This document shows positions 45,803-54,287 of a stretch of 64,000 nucleotides of DNA, piece by piece. The first letter of the stretch is position 1. Every line of letters starts with the position of its first letter. This DNA is from Streptomyces sp. H27-H1 (lineage in GTDB: Bacteria > Actinomycetota > Actinomycetes > Streptomycetales > Streptomycetaceae): assembly GCF_026627445.1 (NCBI RefSeq), contig NZ_JAPNLJ010000034.1, forward strand, positions 1 through 64,000, read 5' to 3'. The notes beneath the pieces were generated by a model. It was not told the DNA's origin. It saw nothing but the letters and a program-made list of their open reading frames with translations, and searched no databases. The position numbers and the translations under genes are program-made.

Positions 45803-47071
45803 TCAGCCCTTCGGGCCGGGCGGAGCGCCGACCGGTACGCAGGTCAGCCGGAAGGAGTTCGCGGACTCGGTGATGGCGGCCTCGACCTCCCGGGTGGAGG
45901 CGCCGCGGAAGCGGAAGCGGGTGCCGACGTGCTCGTAGCCGCTGATCTCCGGGGCCGTGCTGCCGACCGGGGTGTGCTTGACGGCGTACGGGAGCCGGCC
46001 GGGCGCGGGTTCCCGTACCCAGGCGGCCGCTTCGACCCGGCAGGGGGCGGGCACCGGAAGCGGGAGCAGCAGATAGCCGCCGACCCCGCCGGTCTTGAGC
46101 GGCGGCAGGACCGGGGCCAGGCCGAGCTGGATGTCGACGGCGGCGGCCATCAGGTCGATGCCGTGGACGTCGCGCCAGGTGAAGGGGATCTCCCCGCCGC
46201 CCACCCGGGCCCCGCACTCCAGGAAGACCAGCGCGGGGCCGCCGTCGGGCGCCGGGGTGACGAAGGCCTCCAGGTGGAAGACCCAGGGCTGGGAGCCGCC
46301 GAGGGCGGGGCCGACCGCGGCGGCGAAGGCCTCGGTGGCCTCCAGCAGCGCGGGGTCGTCCTCCTCGACGGATCCGAGCCAGGTGCCCTGTGTGAAGTCG
46401 GCGCAGGTGCCGCCCACGTAGCGCGAGACGGTCCAGCTGCCGAGCGAATCGCCTTCCCACAGGCCGTCGATGTGCAGGATCGGCCCGTCCACGTAGCTCT
46501 GGACCAGGTGCGGTTCGGCGGCCAGGGCGGCGGTGAGCCCGGTCAGGGCGGCCAGTTCGGCGGCGGAGTCGATCTGGACCACGCCCCGGCTGGCGGTGCC
46601 GCGGTGCGGCTTGACGACCAGCGGCCAGCCGTGGGCCTCACCGAAGGCGAGTACGGCGGCCGGGTCGGGCGCGGGGGCGAAGTCCGGCACCGGCAGACCG
46701 GCTGCCCGGGCCGTACGGCACATGGTCAGCTTGTCGCGGAACACGGCCAGCTCGGCGGTGTGCTGGCCGGGGATCGCGAACTCCTCGCGGATCAGCGCGG
46801 CCGTGTCCAGGTCCCCCTCGTTGAGGGCGATCAGCCGTTGCGGGGCGCCGAAGCGGGCCACGAGCCCGGTGACGGCCGCGCGGACGGCGGGCAGGTCGTC
46901 GGTCAACCCCACCGTGCTGACCGCCGCGGCGGTCGGGGGCAGCGAGGCGCGGCCGAGCTCGGTGCTCACGTAGGTGACGTGGGCGGCGCTGTGGTCGAGG
47001 TAGTCGGCGTAGTGCGCGTGGGTGTCGCGCCAGCGGTGCAGGACGATGAGGTGCGGTCGGCCGGTGCTCAT
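45803..47071 (-). CDS. ATP-grasp ligase
   Basis: A 422-residue ATP-grasp protein. The N-terminal pre-grasp domain (IVLHRWRDTHAHYADYLDH) precedes KLTMCRTARAAGLPVPDF, WPLVVKPHRGTASRGVVQ and PHLVQSYVDGPILHIDG, with LVFLECGARVGGGEIPF as the metal-binding end. It resembles peptide-forming ligases such as BacD- or DdaF-type enzymes of dipeptide antibiotics, more than primary metabolism. The substrate is unknown. ATG at 47071 overlaps the TGA of the M20 gene (ATGA). With the double-domain ligase it gives the locus three ATP-grasp units. Confidence 0.87.
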   Translation of the reverse strand: MSTGRPHLIVLHRWRDTHAHYADYLDHSAAHVTYVSTELGRASLPPTAAAVSTVGLTDDLPAVRAAVTGLVARFGAPQRLIALNEGDLDTAALIREEFAIPGQHTAELAVFRDKLTMCRTARAAGLPVPDFAPAPDPAAVLAFGEAHGWPLVVKPHRGTASRGVVQIDSAAELAALTGLTAALAAEPHLVQSYVDGPILHIDGLWEGDSLGSWTVSRYVGGTCADFTQGTWLGSVEEDDPALLEATEAFAAAVGPALGGSQPWVFHLEAFVTPAPDGGPALVFLECGARVGGGEIPFTWRDVHGIDLMAAAVDIQLGLAPVLPPLKTGGVGGYLLLPLPVPAPCRVEAAAWVREPAPGRLPYAVKHTPVGSTAPEISGYEHVGTRFRFRGASTREVEAAITESANSFRLTCVPVGAPPGPKG

Positions 47072-48369
47072 TTCGCCTCGCCCCCCTCGGCCACGGAGCC
47101 GGCGGCGGCAGTGTCGGCGGAGCCGGCGGCGAGCCAGGGCAGGGCCGCCGTCGCCATCGTGCGGACGCCGACGGACAGCGCGGGCCCGGCGACGGGCGCG
47201 AAGGTGGACGAGTGGTTCTGCGGGAGCTCCTCCAGCTTGCCGGCCGCGAAGGCCTCGCCGAAGGCCTGCGGGTCGAGGCCGCCGTAGAACCAGTACACCG
47301 AGGGCACCTGGGCGGCGGTGGCGAGCAGGCCGAAGTCCTCGCTGGCGGTGGTCGGACCCATCGTCATGACGGGGCCGGCCCCGAAGTGCTCGCGGTGGGC
47401 TTCGGCCACCCGCTCGGCGGCCGCCGTGTCGTTGACGGTCATCGGCAGGTGGTAGACGGCGGTGATCTCCGGGTCGGCGGTCGCGCCGGCGGCGGCCGAT
47501 TCGGCGCGTGCGAGGCGCTCGATGGCCGCGAGGACCTTCTCGCGGACCGGTGCGGAGCTGGTGCGCACGTTGATGCCGAGCTCGGCCGTGTCGGGTATGA
47601 CCGCGGCGGTGGTGCCGGCGTGCAGTTTGCCGACGGTGACCACCACCGGTTCCTGGGCGGCGATCTCGCGGGAGACCACGGTCTGGAGCCTGAGCACGAG
47701 CGAGGCCGCCATCACGACGGGGTCGACGGCCGCCTCCGGCTTGGAGCCGTGGCCGCCGCGGCCGAAGAGCTTGACGGTGATGGAGTCGGTGGCGCCCATG
47801 ACCGTTCCCGGCAGGGTCGCGATGAGCCCGGCCGGACCGGGTCCCACGTGCGAGCCGAGAATGACGTCGGGGCGCGGGAACCGCTCGAAGAGGCCGTCCT
47901 CGACCATCTCGCGGGCTCCGTAGCCGCTCTCCTCCCCCGGCTGGAAGACGGCGACGACGGTGCCCCGCCAGGCCTCGCGGTTGCGGGCGAACAGGGCGCA
48001 GGACCCGATCAGCGCGGCCACGTGCAGGTCGTGGCCGCAGGCGTGCATCACCGGGACCTCGGTGCCCGATTCGTCGACGGCGACCTCGGTGCTCGCGTAG
48101 GGCAGCCCGGTGGCCTCCTTGACGGGCAGCGCGTCCATGTCGGCGCGCAGCATGACCACCGGTCCCTCGCCTTGGCGCAGGACGGCGACGACACCGGTGC
48201 GGCCGACGCCGGTGGTGATCTCCCAGCCGCCCTGGGCGGCCAGCCGCTCGGCGACGAGGGCCGCCGTCCGCTTCTCCTGGAAGGCGAGTTCGGGGTGGGT
48301 GTGCAGTTCGCGGTAGTCGGCCTCCAGGGCCGGCATCAGCGAGTCGAGTCCTTCGAGCAGTGCGGTCAT
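47068..48369 (-). CDS. M20-family amidohydrolase
   Basis: A 433-residue M20D metallopeptidase/amidohydrolase. Metal ligands are in MHACGHDLHVA, QPGEESGYGAREM and LGSHVGP, with ASEDFG near the end. The family removes acyl groups from N-acyl amino acids or cleaves small peptides, so it might unmask a protected intermediate or trim the product. The ATG at 48369 follows AAGGA at good spacing. An alternative ATG at 48393 overlaps the transporter stop but has a poor site. The stop overlaps the next ATP-grasp start. Confidence 0.9.
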   Translation of the reverse strand: MTALLEGLDSLMPALEADYRELHTHPELAFQEKRTAALVAERLAAQGGWEITTGVGRTGVVAVLRQGEGPVVMLRADMDALPVKEATGLPYASTEVAVDESGTEVPVMHACGHDLHVAALIGSCALFARNREAWRGTVVAVFQPGEESGYGAREMVEDGLFERFPRPDVILGSHVGPGPAGLIATLPGTVMGATDSITVKLFGRGGHGSKPEAAVDPVVMAASLVLRLQTVVSREIAAQEPVVVTVGKLHAGTTAAVIPDTAELGINVRTSSAPVREKVLAAIERLARAESAAAGATADPEITAVYHLPMTVNDTAAAERVAEAHREHFGAGPVMTMGPTTASEDFGLLATAAQVPSVYWFYGGLDPQAFGEAFAAGKLEELPQNHSSTFAPVAGPALSVGVRTMATAALPWLAAGSADTAAAGSVAEGGEAK

Positions 48370-48385
48370 GTCGATGACGTCCTTC

Positions 48386-49756
48386 TCAGGCATGAGGGGT
48401 TACGGACTCGGGGTGTTCGCGCACACCCCATGAGGCGGCCAGCGCCGCCGCGGCGGTCAGTGCGGGCCACCACGGCAGCCAGGCGTTGTGGCCGGCCGAC
48501 CTCAGGAGTTCCGCGAGCATCGGGAAGGTGCCGCCGAACAGGCTGATCGCGGCCGCGGTGGGCAGGCCCACGGCGACGGCGCGCACCGCCGGGGGGAAGA
48601 GCTGCCCCGCGAAGACGTTGCTCACCGCCAGCGGCAGTCCGAGCAGGAAGAGCAGGACCACGGTCACCACGGGGACGGGGATCCGTCCGGAGTTCATGGC
48701 CAGCAGCAGCGGCACGCTGCCCAGGGCGAGTCCGGCGAAGCCCAGGCGCAGGACGGGCAGGGCGCCGAACCGGTCGGCCGCCTTGCCGCCGCCGAGCATC
48801 GCCGCGAGGAGCGCCACCATGCCGAGGAGCAGTGCGGCGGAGGTCTCCTCCTTGGTGGCGGCTCCGGCGCTCTCGGCGTACGAGGGGAAGTCGACGGTGA
48901 CGAAGTAGAAGGCGGTGGTGGCCCCGGAGGTGATGGCGAACACCACGGCGAGGCGCCCGAGATGGGCCCGCAGTACCGGCCAGGGGCTCGGAGCCTTCCT
49001 GTCCGCCGCCTTCGCCTCGGGAGCCTGCCCCGCCTTGCCCGCGGCGGCCGTGAACACGCCGCTCTCGGCCGCTCCGCGCCGGATCCACAGGGCGGTCAGG
49101 CCGAGCAGGCCGCCGAAGACGAAGCCGTAGCGCCAGGCGCCGTCCTCGACTCCGCTCTCCCCGAACACCCCGAGCAGGACGTTCATGACGATGAAGGAGA
49201 GCGCGCTGCCCAGCACCACGCCCCCGTAGGAGACGGCGCTGTAGAAGTAGCGGCGCCCGGCCGGCGCGGTCTCGGTGACGTACGCGGCCACGCTCGGGTT
49301 CTCCGCGCCCACCGACAGCCCCTGCACCAGCCGGGCCCCGACCACCAGGAGCGGAGCCGCCAGGCCGATGGAGGCGTAGCCCGGTACGACGGCCAGGAAG
49401 AGGGAGCCGGCGGCGATCAGGCCGACGGTGAGGGTCAGTCCGTAGCGCCGGCCGCGGGTGTCGGTGAGGCGGCCGATGAGCACGCTGCCCAGGGGCCGGA
49501 CCAGGAAGCCCAGGGCGAAGCCGAGGTAGGCGGCGATGAGTTTGGCGGTGGGCGAGGTGCCGGGGAACAGCGCCTCGGCGAAGTAGGGGGCGAGGATGCC
49601 GTAGATGGTCCAGTCGTAGGCCTCGACGACCGATCCGACGGTGGCGGCGGCCAGTTCCCTGCGGGGGCGCCGGGCCGGTGCGGCGGCGGTGGCCGCCACC
49701 GCACCGGCTGCCGGGCCCGTGGCCTTCGGCTGGCGGCCGGTCTCAATGCTGGTCAT
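48386..49756 (-). CDS. MHS-family MFS transporter
   Basis: A 456-residue MFS protein of the metabolite:proton symporter branch (ProP/KgtP/ShiA-like). An Ala-rich N-terminus leads to ATVGSVVEAYDWTIYGILAPYF; motif A is GRLTDTRGRRYGL and RLVQGLSVGAENPSVAAYV follows. Such carriers usually import carboxylates, betaines or shikimate. In this operon it may import a precursor or move the product. It starts 14 bases inside the preceding gene. Two MFS genes of different subfamilies in one operon suggest separate jobs. Confidence 0.88.
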   Translation of the reverse strand: MTSIETGRQPKATGPAAGAVAATAAAPARRPRRELAAATVGSVVEAYDWTIYGILAPYFAEALFPGTSPTAKLIAAYLGFALGFLVRPLGSVLIGRLTDTRGRRYGLTLTVGLIAAGSLFLAVVPGYASIGLAAPLLVVGARLVQGLSVGAENPSVAAYVTETAPAGRRYFYSAVSYGGVVLGSALSFIVMNVLLGVFGESGVEDGAWRYGFVFGGLLGLTALWIRRGAAESGVFTAAAGKAGQAPEAKAADRKAPSPWPVLRAHLGRLAVVFAITSGATTAFYFVTVDFPSYAESAGAATKEETSAALLLGMVALLAAMLGGGKAADRFGALPVLRLGFAGLALGSVPLLLAMNSGRIPVPVVTVVLLFLLGLPLAVSNVFAGQLFPPAVRAVAVGLPTAAAISLFGGTFPMLAELLRSAGHNAWLPWWPALTAAAALAASWGVREHPESVTPHA

Positions 49757-50462
49757 CTGTTACTCCGTAGACCCTGATCAGTGAGTTGTCCGGGCCCGGG
49801 AACGGCACGGCGTGCAGCCGGACCCCGGTCGCCGGGAGTGCCTCCAGGCCGGTCAGGCCCGTGAGGGCGGGCAGGCCTGCGGCGGCCAGTGCCGCAGCCG
49901 TCGGCCCGTCGCCCAGGCGGCTGTCGGTCGCCACGAGGACCGCGCCCTGCTCCGCGAGCAGGTCCACGGCGTCCTCGGTGAGGTACGGGCCGGCCGCGCG
50001 GCCGCTCTGCACCACGACGGCGTGTCCGGTGAGGTCGAAGGGCGCCAGCGCGAGCCGGTCGGCGACCGGCTGCCCGGCTCCGAGGAGGCGTAGCAGGACC
50101 ACGGGAAGGTCCACCAGGCCGGCCAGGCCCGGAGCGGCGGTGCCCGGGCCCGTGGGCCAGGCGGCCCGGGTCGCGGGGCCGGTCAGGTCCGCGGTGGTGC
50201 GGCCCGAGCCGGCGGAGCCGGTGTTCCGGGAGCCCTTGTGCGGTTCCTGGAGCAGATCCCGGCGGGTGATCTTCGTACTGCCGACCATCAGCAGTCCGAG
50301 GTGGCGGACCAGCAGTTCGCCCAGTTCTCCATCGGCGATGTCGTCGCCGGGGATGTCCAGGCGGAACCCCTGGGTCTGCAGGGCGCCTCCGTTGCTGAAG
50401 ACGACCTCCGCGTCGAAGTCGATCCGCCACTGAGCGCTGCTGTTGTTCGTTCCCGTGGTCAT
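49743..50462 (-). CDS. Cyclase/arylformamidase-like protein lacking the metal motif
   Basis: A 239-residue protein. The second half (LVDLPVVLLRLLG, DLTGHAVVVQSG, YLTEDAVDLLAEQGAVLVATDSRLGDG) resembles the core of the cyclase/KynB-like hydrolase family. The family's HxGTHxDxPxH zinc motif should come before it. It is absent; instead the first 80 residues (WRIDFDAEVVFSNGG, LDIPGDDIADGELGELLVRHLG) look unrelated. So it is probably a divergent enzyme or a non-catalytic partner. The ATG at 50462 was chosen; an ATG 15 bases upstream is possible. It lies between the aminotransferase and MHS transporter genes. Family assignment is tentative. Confidence 0.55.
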   Translation of the reverse strand: MTTGTNNSSAQWRIDFDAEVVFSNGGALQTQGFRLDIPGDDIADGELGELLVRHLGLLMVGSTKITRRDLLQEPHKGSRNTGSAGSGRTTADLTGPATRAAWPTGPGTAAPGLAGLVDLPVVLLRLLGAGQPVADRLALAPFDLTGHAVVVQSGRAAGPYLTEDAVDLLAEQGAVLVATDSRLGDGPTAAALAAAGLPALTGLTGLEALPATGVRLHAVPFPGPDNSLIRVYGVTDDQH

Positions 50463-50550
50463 GTTCCGTGTCCTCACGTTCGTGGGTCCGGCGCGGCGCC
50501 GTGCCGCGCCGGAATCCCTGCTCTGCCGTGTCCGAACCGGCCGATCCGGC

Positions 50551-51885
50551 TCAGGCGCAGTCGATCAGAGCTTTCTCCAGGGCCGCCGCCATCTCGTGGA
50601 TCTCCTCGTCGGTGATCACCAGTGGCGGGAGCAGCCGGAGTACGGCGCCGTGCCGGCCGCCGCTCTCCAGCAGCAGCCCGTGGTCCAGGCAGGCGCGTTT
50701 GACGCGTTTGGCGCGGGCCCCGTCGGCGGGCAGGGTTCCGAGGTGGTCGGCCGGGCCCTCGGGGTTGACGATCTCGATGCCCCACATCAGGCCCCGGCCG
50801 CGTACCTGGCCGATCTCGGGGTGGCCGGCGGCCAGCCGGCCGAGGAGGGAGGCGATCAACTTGCCCTTGGCGGCCGCCTTTTCGATGAGCCCCTCGGACT
50901 CCGTGACCCGCATGGCGGCGAGTCCGGCGACCAGGGCGATCTGGTTGCCGCGGAAGGTGCCCGCGTGGGCGCCGGGAGCCCAGGCGTCGTACTTGCCGTG
51001 GTAAAGGAGCAGCGACAGGGGGAAGCCGCCGCCGGCCGCCTTGGACACCAGTACGGCGTCGGGCTCGATCCCGGACTCCTCGAAGGCCCACATGGTGCCG
51101 GTGCGTCCGAAGCCCGCCTGGATCTCGTCCAGGACCAGCGGGATGTCCAGCCTGGCGGTGATCTCCCGCAGTCCGCGCAGCCAGGCGGCCGGAGCCGGGA
51201 TGACCCCGCCTTCGCCCTGGACCGCTTCGACGAAGACCGCGGCCGGTCTGGTGATCCCGCTCTCCGGGTCGGTGAGCAGCCGCTCGATGTAGGTCAGGCC
51301 GGCCTGGATGCCCGCCTCGCCGCCGATCCCGAAGGGGCAGCGGTAGTCGTAGGGGTAGGGGAGGTGGTGGACGTCCGGCATGAGGGAGGGCACGGACTCC
51401 TTGGCGCCCAGGTTGCCGGTGAGGGCGAGGGCGCCCGCCGTCATCCCGTGGTAGGCCCCGTGGAAGGAGATCACCGTCCGGCGGCCGGTGGCGATCTTGA
51501 ACAGTTTGATGGCGGCCTCGGTGGCGTCGGTGCCCGCCGGTCCGCAGAACTGCGTCTTGAAGGTGTCCGCCATGGTGCCCGGCAGCCGTGCGTACAGCGC
51601 CTGGAGGTACTCGTACTTGGCGGGGGTGGTCAGGTCCAGTGCCTGCTGAACCTGACCGGAGGCGAGGTACTCCCCCACCTTGTCCAGTACTTCGGGGTGG
51701 TTGTGCCCCAGGGCGAGGGTGCCCGCCGCTGCGAGGCAGTCCAGGTACTCGCGGCCGTGCCCGTCGCGGATCCGCGCGCCGTGGCCTTCGGTGAGGAGCC
51801 GGCCGAAAGCGTTGGCGTAGGTCCGGGCGCCCGATTCGCGCGCCTCGACGAAGGTGTACATCTCGTCCGGCGTGAGGGTGGTCAC
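50551..51885 (-). CDS. Class III aminotransferase, diaminobutyrate-2-oxoglutarate type
   Basis: A 444-residue fold-type I class III aminotransferase. GPAGTDATEAAIKLFKIATGRR, SFHGAYHGMTAGALALTG, LVLDEIQAGFGRTG and the PLP Lys in VLVSKAAGGGFPLSLLLY are close to EctB/PvdH-type enzymes, which make 2,4-diaminobutyrate from aspartate semialdehyde. GTG at 51885 starts four bases after the HypF stop. Inferred role: supply of a diamino acid building block for the ATP-grasp ligases. An ornithine or GABA-type substrate is the alternative. Confidence 0.85.
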   Translation of the reverse strand: MTTLTPDEMYTFVEARESGARTYANAFGRLLTEGHGARIRDGHGREYLDCLAAAGTLALGHNHPEVLDKVGEYLASGQVQQALDLTTPAKYEYLQALYARLPGTMADTFKTQFCGPAGTDATEAAIKLFKIATGRRTVISFHGAYHGMTAGALALTGNLGAKESVPSLMPDVHHLPYPYDYRCPFGIGGEAGIQAGLTYIERLLTDPESGITRPAAVFVEAVQGEGGVIPAPAAWLRGLREITARLDIPLVLDEIQAGFGRTGTMWAFEESGIEPDAVLVSKAAGGGFPLSLLLYHGKYDAWAPGAHAGTFRGNQIALVAGLAAMRVTESEGLIEKAAAKGKLIASLLGRLAAGHPEIGQVRGRGLMWGIEIVNPEGPADHLGTLPADGARAKRVKRACLDHGLLLESGGRHGAVLRLLPPLVITDEEIHEMAAALEKALIDCA

Positions 51886-51889
51886 GTCG

Positions 51890-54265
51890 TCACTTCCTCA
51901 GGTGTGAGCGGGCGTCGGCGACCATGACCTGGCCGAGGGCGATTCCTCCGTCATTGGTCGGGACGAGCCGGTGGACATAGGTGTCGAACCCGTCGGCGGT
52001 CAGCCCGGTCAGACAGTTGAGCAGCAGGAACTCGTTGAGGAACACGCCTCCGGAAAGGGCGACCTGGTTGACCCCGGTCTCCTCCCGCAGGGCCTTGCAG
52101 CGCTCGCGCACCATCTCGACGACGGCCGTGTGGAACCGGCGGCTGATCCGGTCCACGGGCAGTCCCGCGGCGATGTCGGCGGCCATGGCCCGGATCACGG
52201 GCCGCGGGTCCACCTCGGTCAGCCCGTCCGCCGCGTAGGCACCGAAGCGGTACGAGGCCTGCGGCTCCTGGGCACTGTCGCGGTCCAGCAGCCCTTCCAG
52301 CTCGATCGGGCCCTGGGCCTCGTACTCGGCCTTGGCGCAGACCCCGGCGAGGGCGGCGGCCCCGTCGAAGAGCCGGCCCATGCTGGAGGTGGGCGGGGAG
52401 TTGATCCCGCGGGTGGCCATCGTCGCGAACACCTTGCGACGCTGCTCGTCGAGGGCGGCGAGGGCGGGGAAGCCCGCCAGGGCCCGTTCCCCGTCCCCGT
52501 CGAAGGCGTCCAGGGCGAGCGCGTACCCCGTGCGGATGGGTTCGCGTACGGCCTGGTCCCCGCCGATCAGCGGCAGCCCGCGCATCCGGCCGACCCGGCG
52601 GTAGGCGGCGAAGTCCCCGAGGAGGAACTCCCCGCCCCAGACGGTGCCGTCCTCGCCGTAGCCGAAGCCGTCGAAGACGACGCCCAGGGTGGTGCCGCTC
52701 ACGTGGTTCTCCGCCATGCAGGAGGCCATGTGCGCGTGGTGGTGCTGGACTTCCACGGTGGGAAGCGCCGGGCCGGTGCCGTCGTCGTCCAGGGCGGCCC
52801 GGGTGGAGCGGAACTGCGGGTGCATGTCGTGCGCCGTGACCTCCGGCTTGAGCGCGTACAGCTGCGCCAGGTGCCGGGCGGTGCGGTGGTGCGCGGCGAA
52901 GGTCTCGTCGTTCTTGAGGTCGCCGATGTGCTGGCTGAGGAAGACCTGCGAGCCGTTGGTGAGGGCGACGGTCGTCTTCAGTTCGGCGCCGAGGGCGACC
53001 ACGGGGGCCACCTCGCGGCCCACGTCCACCGGGTAGGGGGCGTAGCCGCGGGCCCGGCGGATGAACTGGAGCAGCGGCGCGTCCAGGTCGGGGTGGTCGG
53101 AGAGGCGGACCACCGAGTCGTCGACGCGGATCTCGATGTCGCGGTCGTGGTAGAGGATCACGTCCGCGATCTCGAAGAGCTGCTCCAGGGCCTCTTCGTT
53201 GCGGTAGGCGATGGGGTAGCCGGAGATGTTGCCGCTGGTGGCGACGAGGGCTTCGAGGCCGGGCTCGTCCAGCAGCAGGTGGTGGTGGGGTGCCGAGGGC
53301 AGCATGATCCCCAGGTTGGGGTTGCGCGGCGCCACGGACTCCGGGAGGGAACCCGCGCGCTTGCGCGCCAGCAGGATGGGCCGGGCCGGCGAGCGAAGGA
53401 CGTCGATCTCCGCTTCGGAGAGCTCCACCAGCTGCTGCGCCGTGGTGAGGTCGCGGACCATCACCGCGAACGGCTTGGAGTCGCGGCGCTTGCGGCTGCG
53501 CAGCAGGGCCACGGCCTCCGCGTTCGTCGCGTCCACCACGAGGTGGAAGCCGCCGACGCTCTTGACGGCCGCGATCCCGCCGTCGGCCAGCACCCGGGCG
53601 GCCCGCAGGAGGGCCTCGTCCCCTGCGGCCGCGTTGCCCTCGCGGTCCTGGAGCAGCAGCTGGGGGCCGCACTCCGGGCACGCGTTGGGCTGCGCGTGGT
53701 AGCGCCGGTCCATCGGGTCCTCGTACTCGTCCTTGCAGTGCGCACACATGGTGAAGGTGGCCATGGTGGTCATCGGACGGTCGTAGGGCAGGTCCTGGAT
53801 GATGGAGTACCTGGGCCCGCAGTTGGTGCAGTTGATGAAGGGGTAGCGGTGCCGGCGGTCCTTCGGGTCGCGAAGTTCCGCCTGGCAGTCGCCGCATACG
53901 TGGGTGTCCGCCGGGAGCAGCGCGGACCTGGCTCCGGTGTGCTCGCTGTGCACGATGGTGAACGGGCCCGGGGGCACGGTGCCCCGGTCCAGTCCGCGGG
54001 TCGGCCGGACCTCGTCCACCCGGGCGAGTTCGGGGGCGCGGCCGCTGAGGCCTGCCGCGAACTCCTCCAGGGCGGCGACCGGTCCGGACGCCTCCACCAG
54101 CACGCCCTCGGGGTCGTTGCGAACCCAGCCGGAGAGGCCGAGTTCACGGGCCAGCTTGTAGACGAACGGCCGGTAGCCGACGCCCTGGACCACGCCGGTG
54201 ACGCGGATGCGCCACTCGTCGATGGTGCTGTCGGGCCGCTCCGTGACGGTCTGCTCGGTGCTCAT
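51890..54265 (-). CDS. hypF: HypF-type carbamoyltransferase without a hydrogenase locus
   Basis: A 791-residue protein with all HypF domains. The acylphosphatase domain has VTGVVQGVGYRPFVYKL and VRNDPEG. Two Cys4 zinc-finger halves follow (CGDCQ with CTNCGPRY; CAHCKDEY with CPECGP), then a YrdC-like domain (AAVKSVGGFHLVVDA, KPFAVMVRD), and the Kae1-like domain with HHHAHMASCMAEN and ALSGGVFLNEF. HypF makes carbamoyl-adenylate from carbamoyl phosphate and passes the carbamoyl to the C-terminal Cys of HypE. In hydrogenase maturation this leads to iron cyanide. Here hypE is adjacent, but no hypABCD or hydrogenase gene is seen, and all neighbours look biosynthetic. Confidence 0.95.
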   Translation of the reverse strand: MSTEQTVTERPDSTIDEWRIRVTGVVQGVGYRPFVYKLARELGLSGWVRNDPEGVLVEASGPVAALEEFAAGLSGRAPELARVDEVRPTRGLDRGTVPPGPFTIVHSEHTGARSALLPADTHVCGDCQAELRDPKDRRHRYPFINCTNCGPRYSIIQDLPYDRPMTTMATFTMCAHCKDEYEDPMDRRYHAQPNACPECGPQLLLQDREGNAAAGDEALLRAARVLADGGIAAVKSVGGFHLVVDATNAEAVALLRSRKRRDSKPFAVMVRDLTTAQQLVELSEAEIDVLRSPARPILLARKRAGSLPESVAPRNPNLGIMLPSAPHHHLLLDEPGLEALVATSGNISGYPIAYRNEEALEQLFEIADVILYHDRDIEIRVDDSVVRLSDHPDLDAPLLQFIRRARGYAPYPVDVGREVAPVVALGAELKTTVALTNGSQVFLSQHIGDLKNDETFAAHHRTARHLAQLYALKPEVTAHDMHPQFRSTRAALDDDGTGPALPTVEVQHHHAHMASCMAENHVSGTTLGVVFDGFGYGEDGTVWGGEFLLGDFAAYRRVGRMRGLPLIGGDQAVREPIRTGYALALDAFDGDGERALAGFPALAALDEQRRKVFATMATRGINSPPTSSMGRLFDGAAALAGVCAKAEYEAQGPIELEGLLDRDSAQEPQASYRFGAYAADGLTEVDPRPVIRAMAADIAAGLPVDRISRRFHTAVVEMVRERCKALREETGVNQVALSGGVFLNEFLLLNCLTGLTADGFDTYVHRLVPTNDGGIALGQVMVADARSHLRK

Positions 54266-54287
54266 GGCGGTTTCCTCGGTCCCTTTC

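Noticed and set aside
43091..47287. A 1398-codon open frame on the plus strand opposite the ATP-grasp genes
   Set aside because: It is antisense to several well-supported, motif-bearing genes. Its protein is a low-complexity Gly/Val/Asp sequence typical of mirror frames in high-GC DNA.
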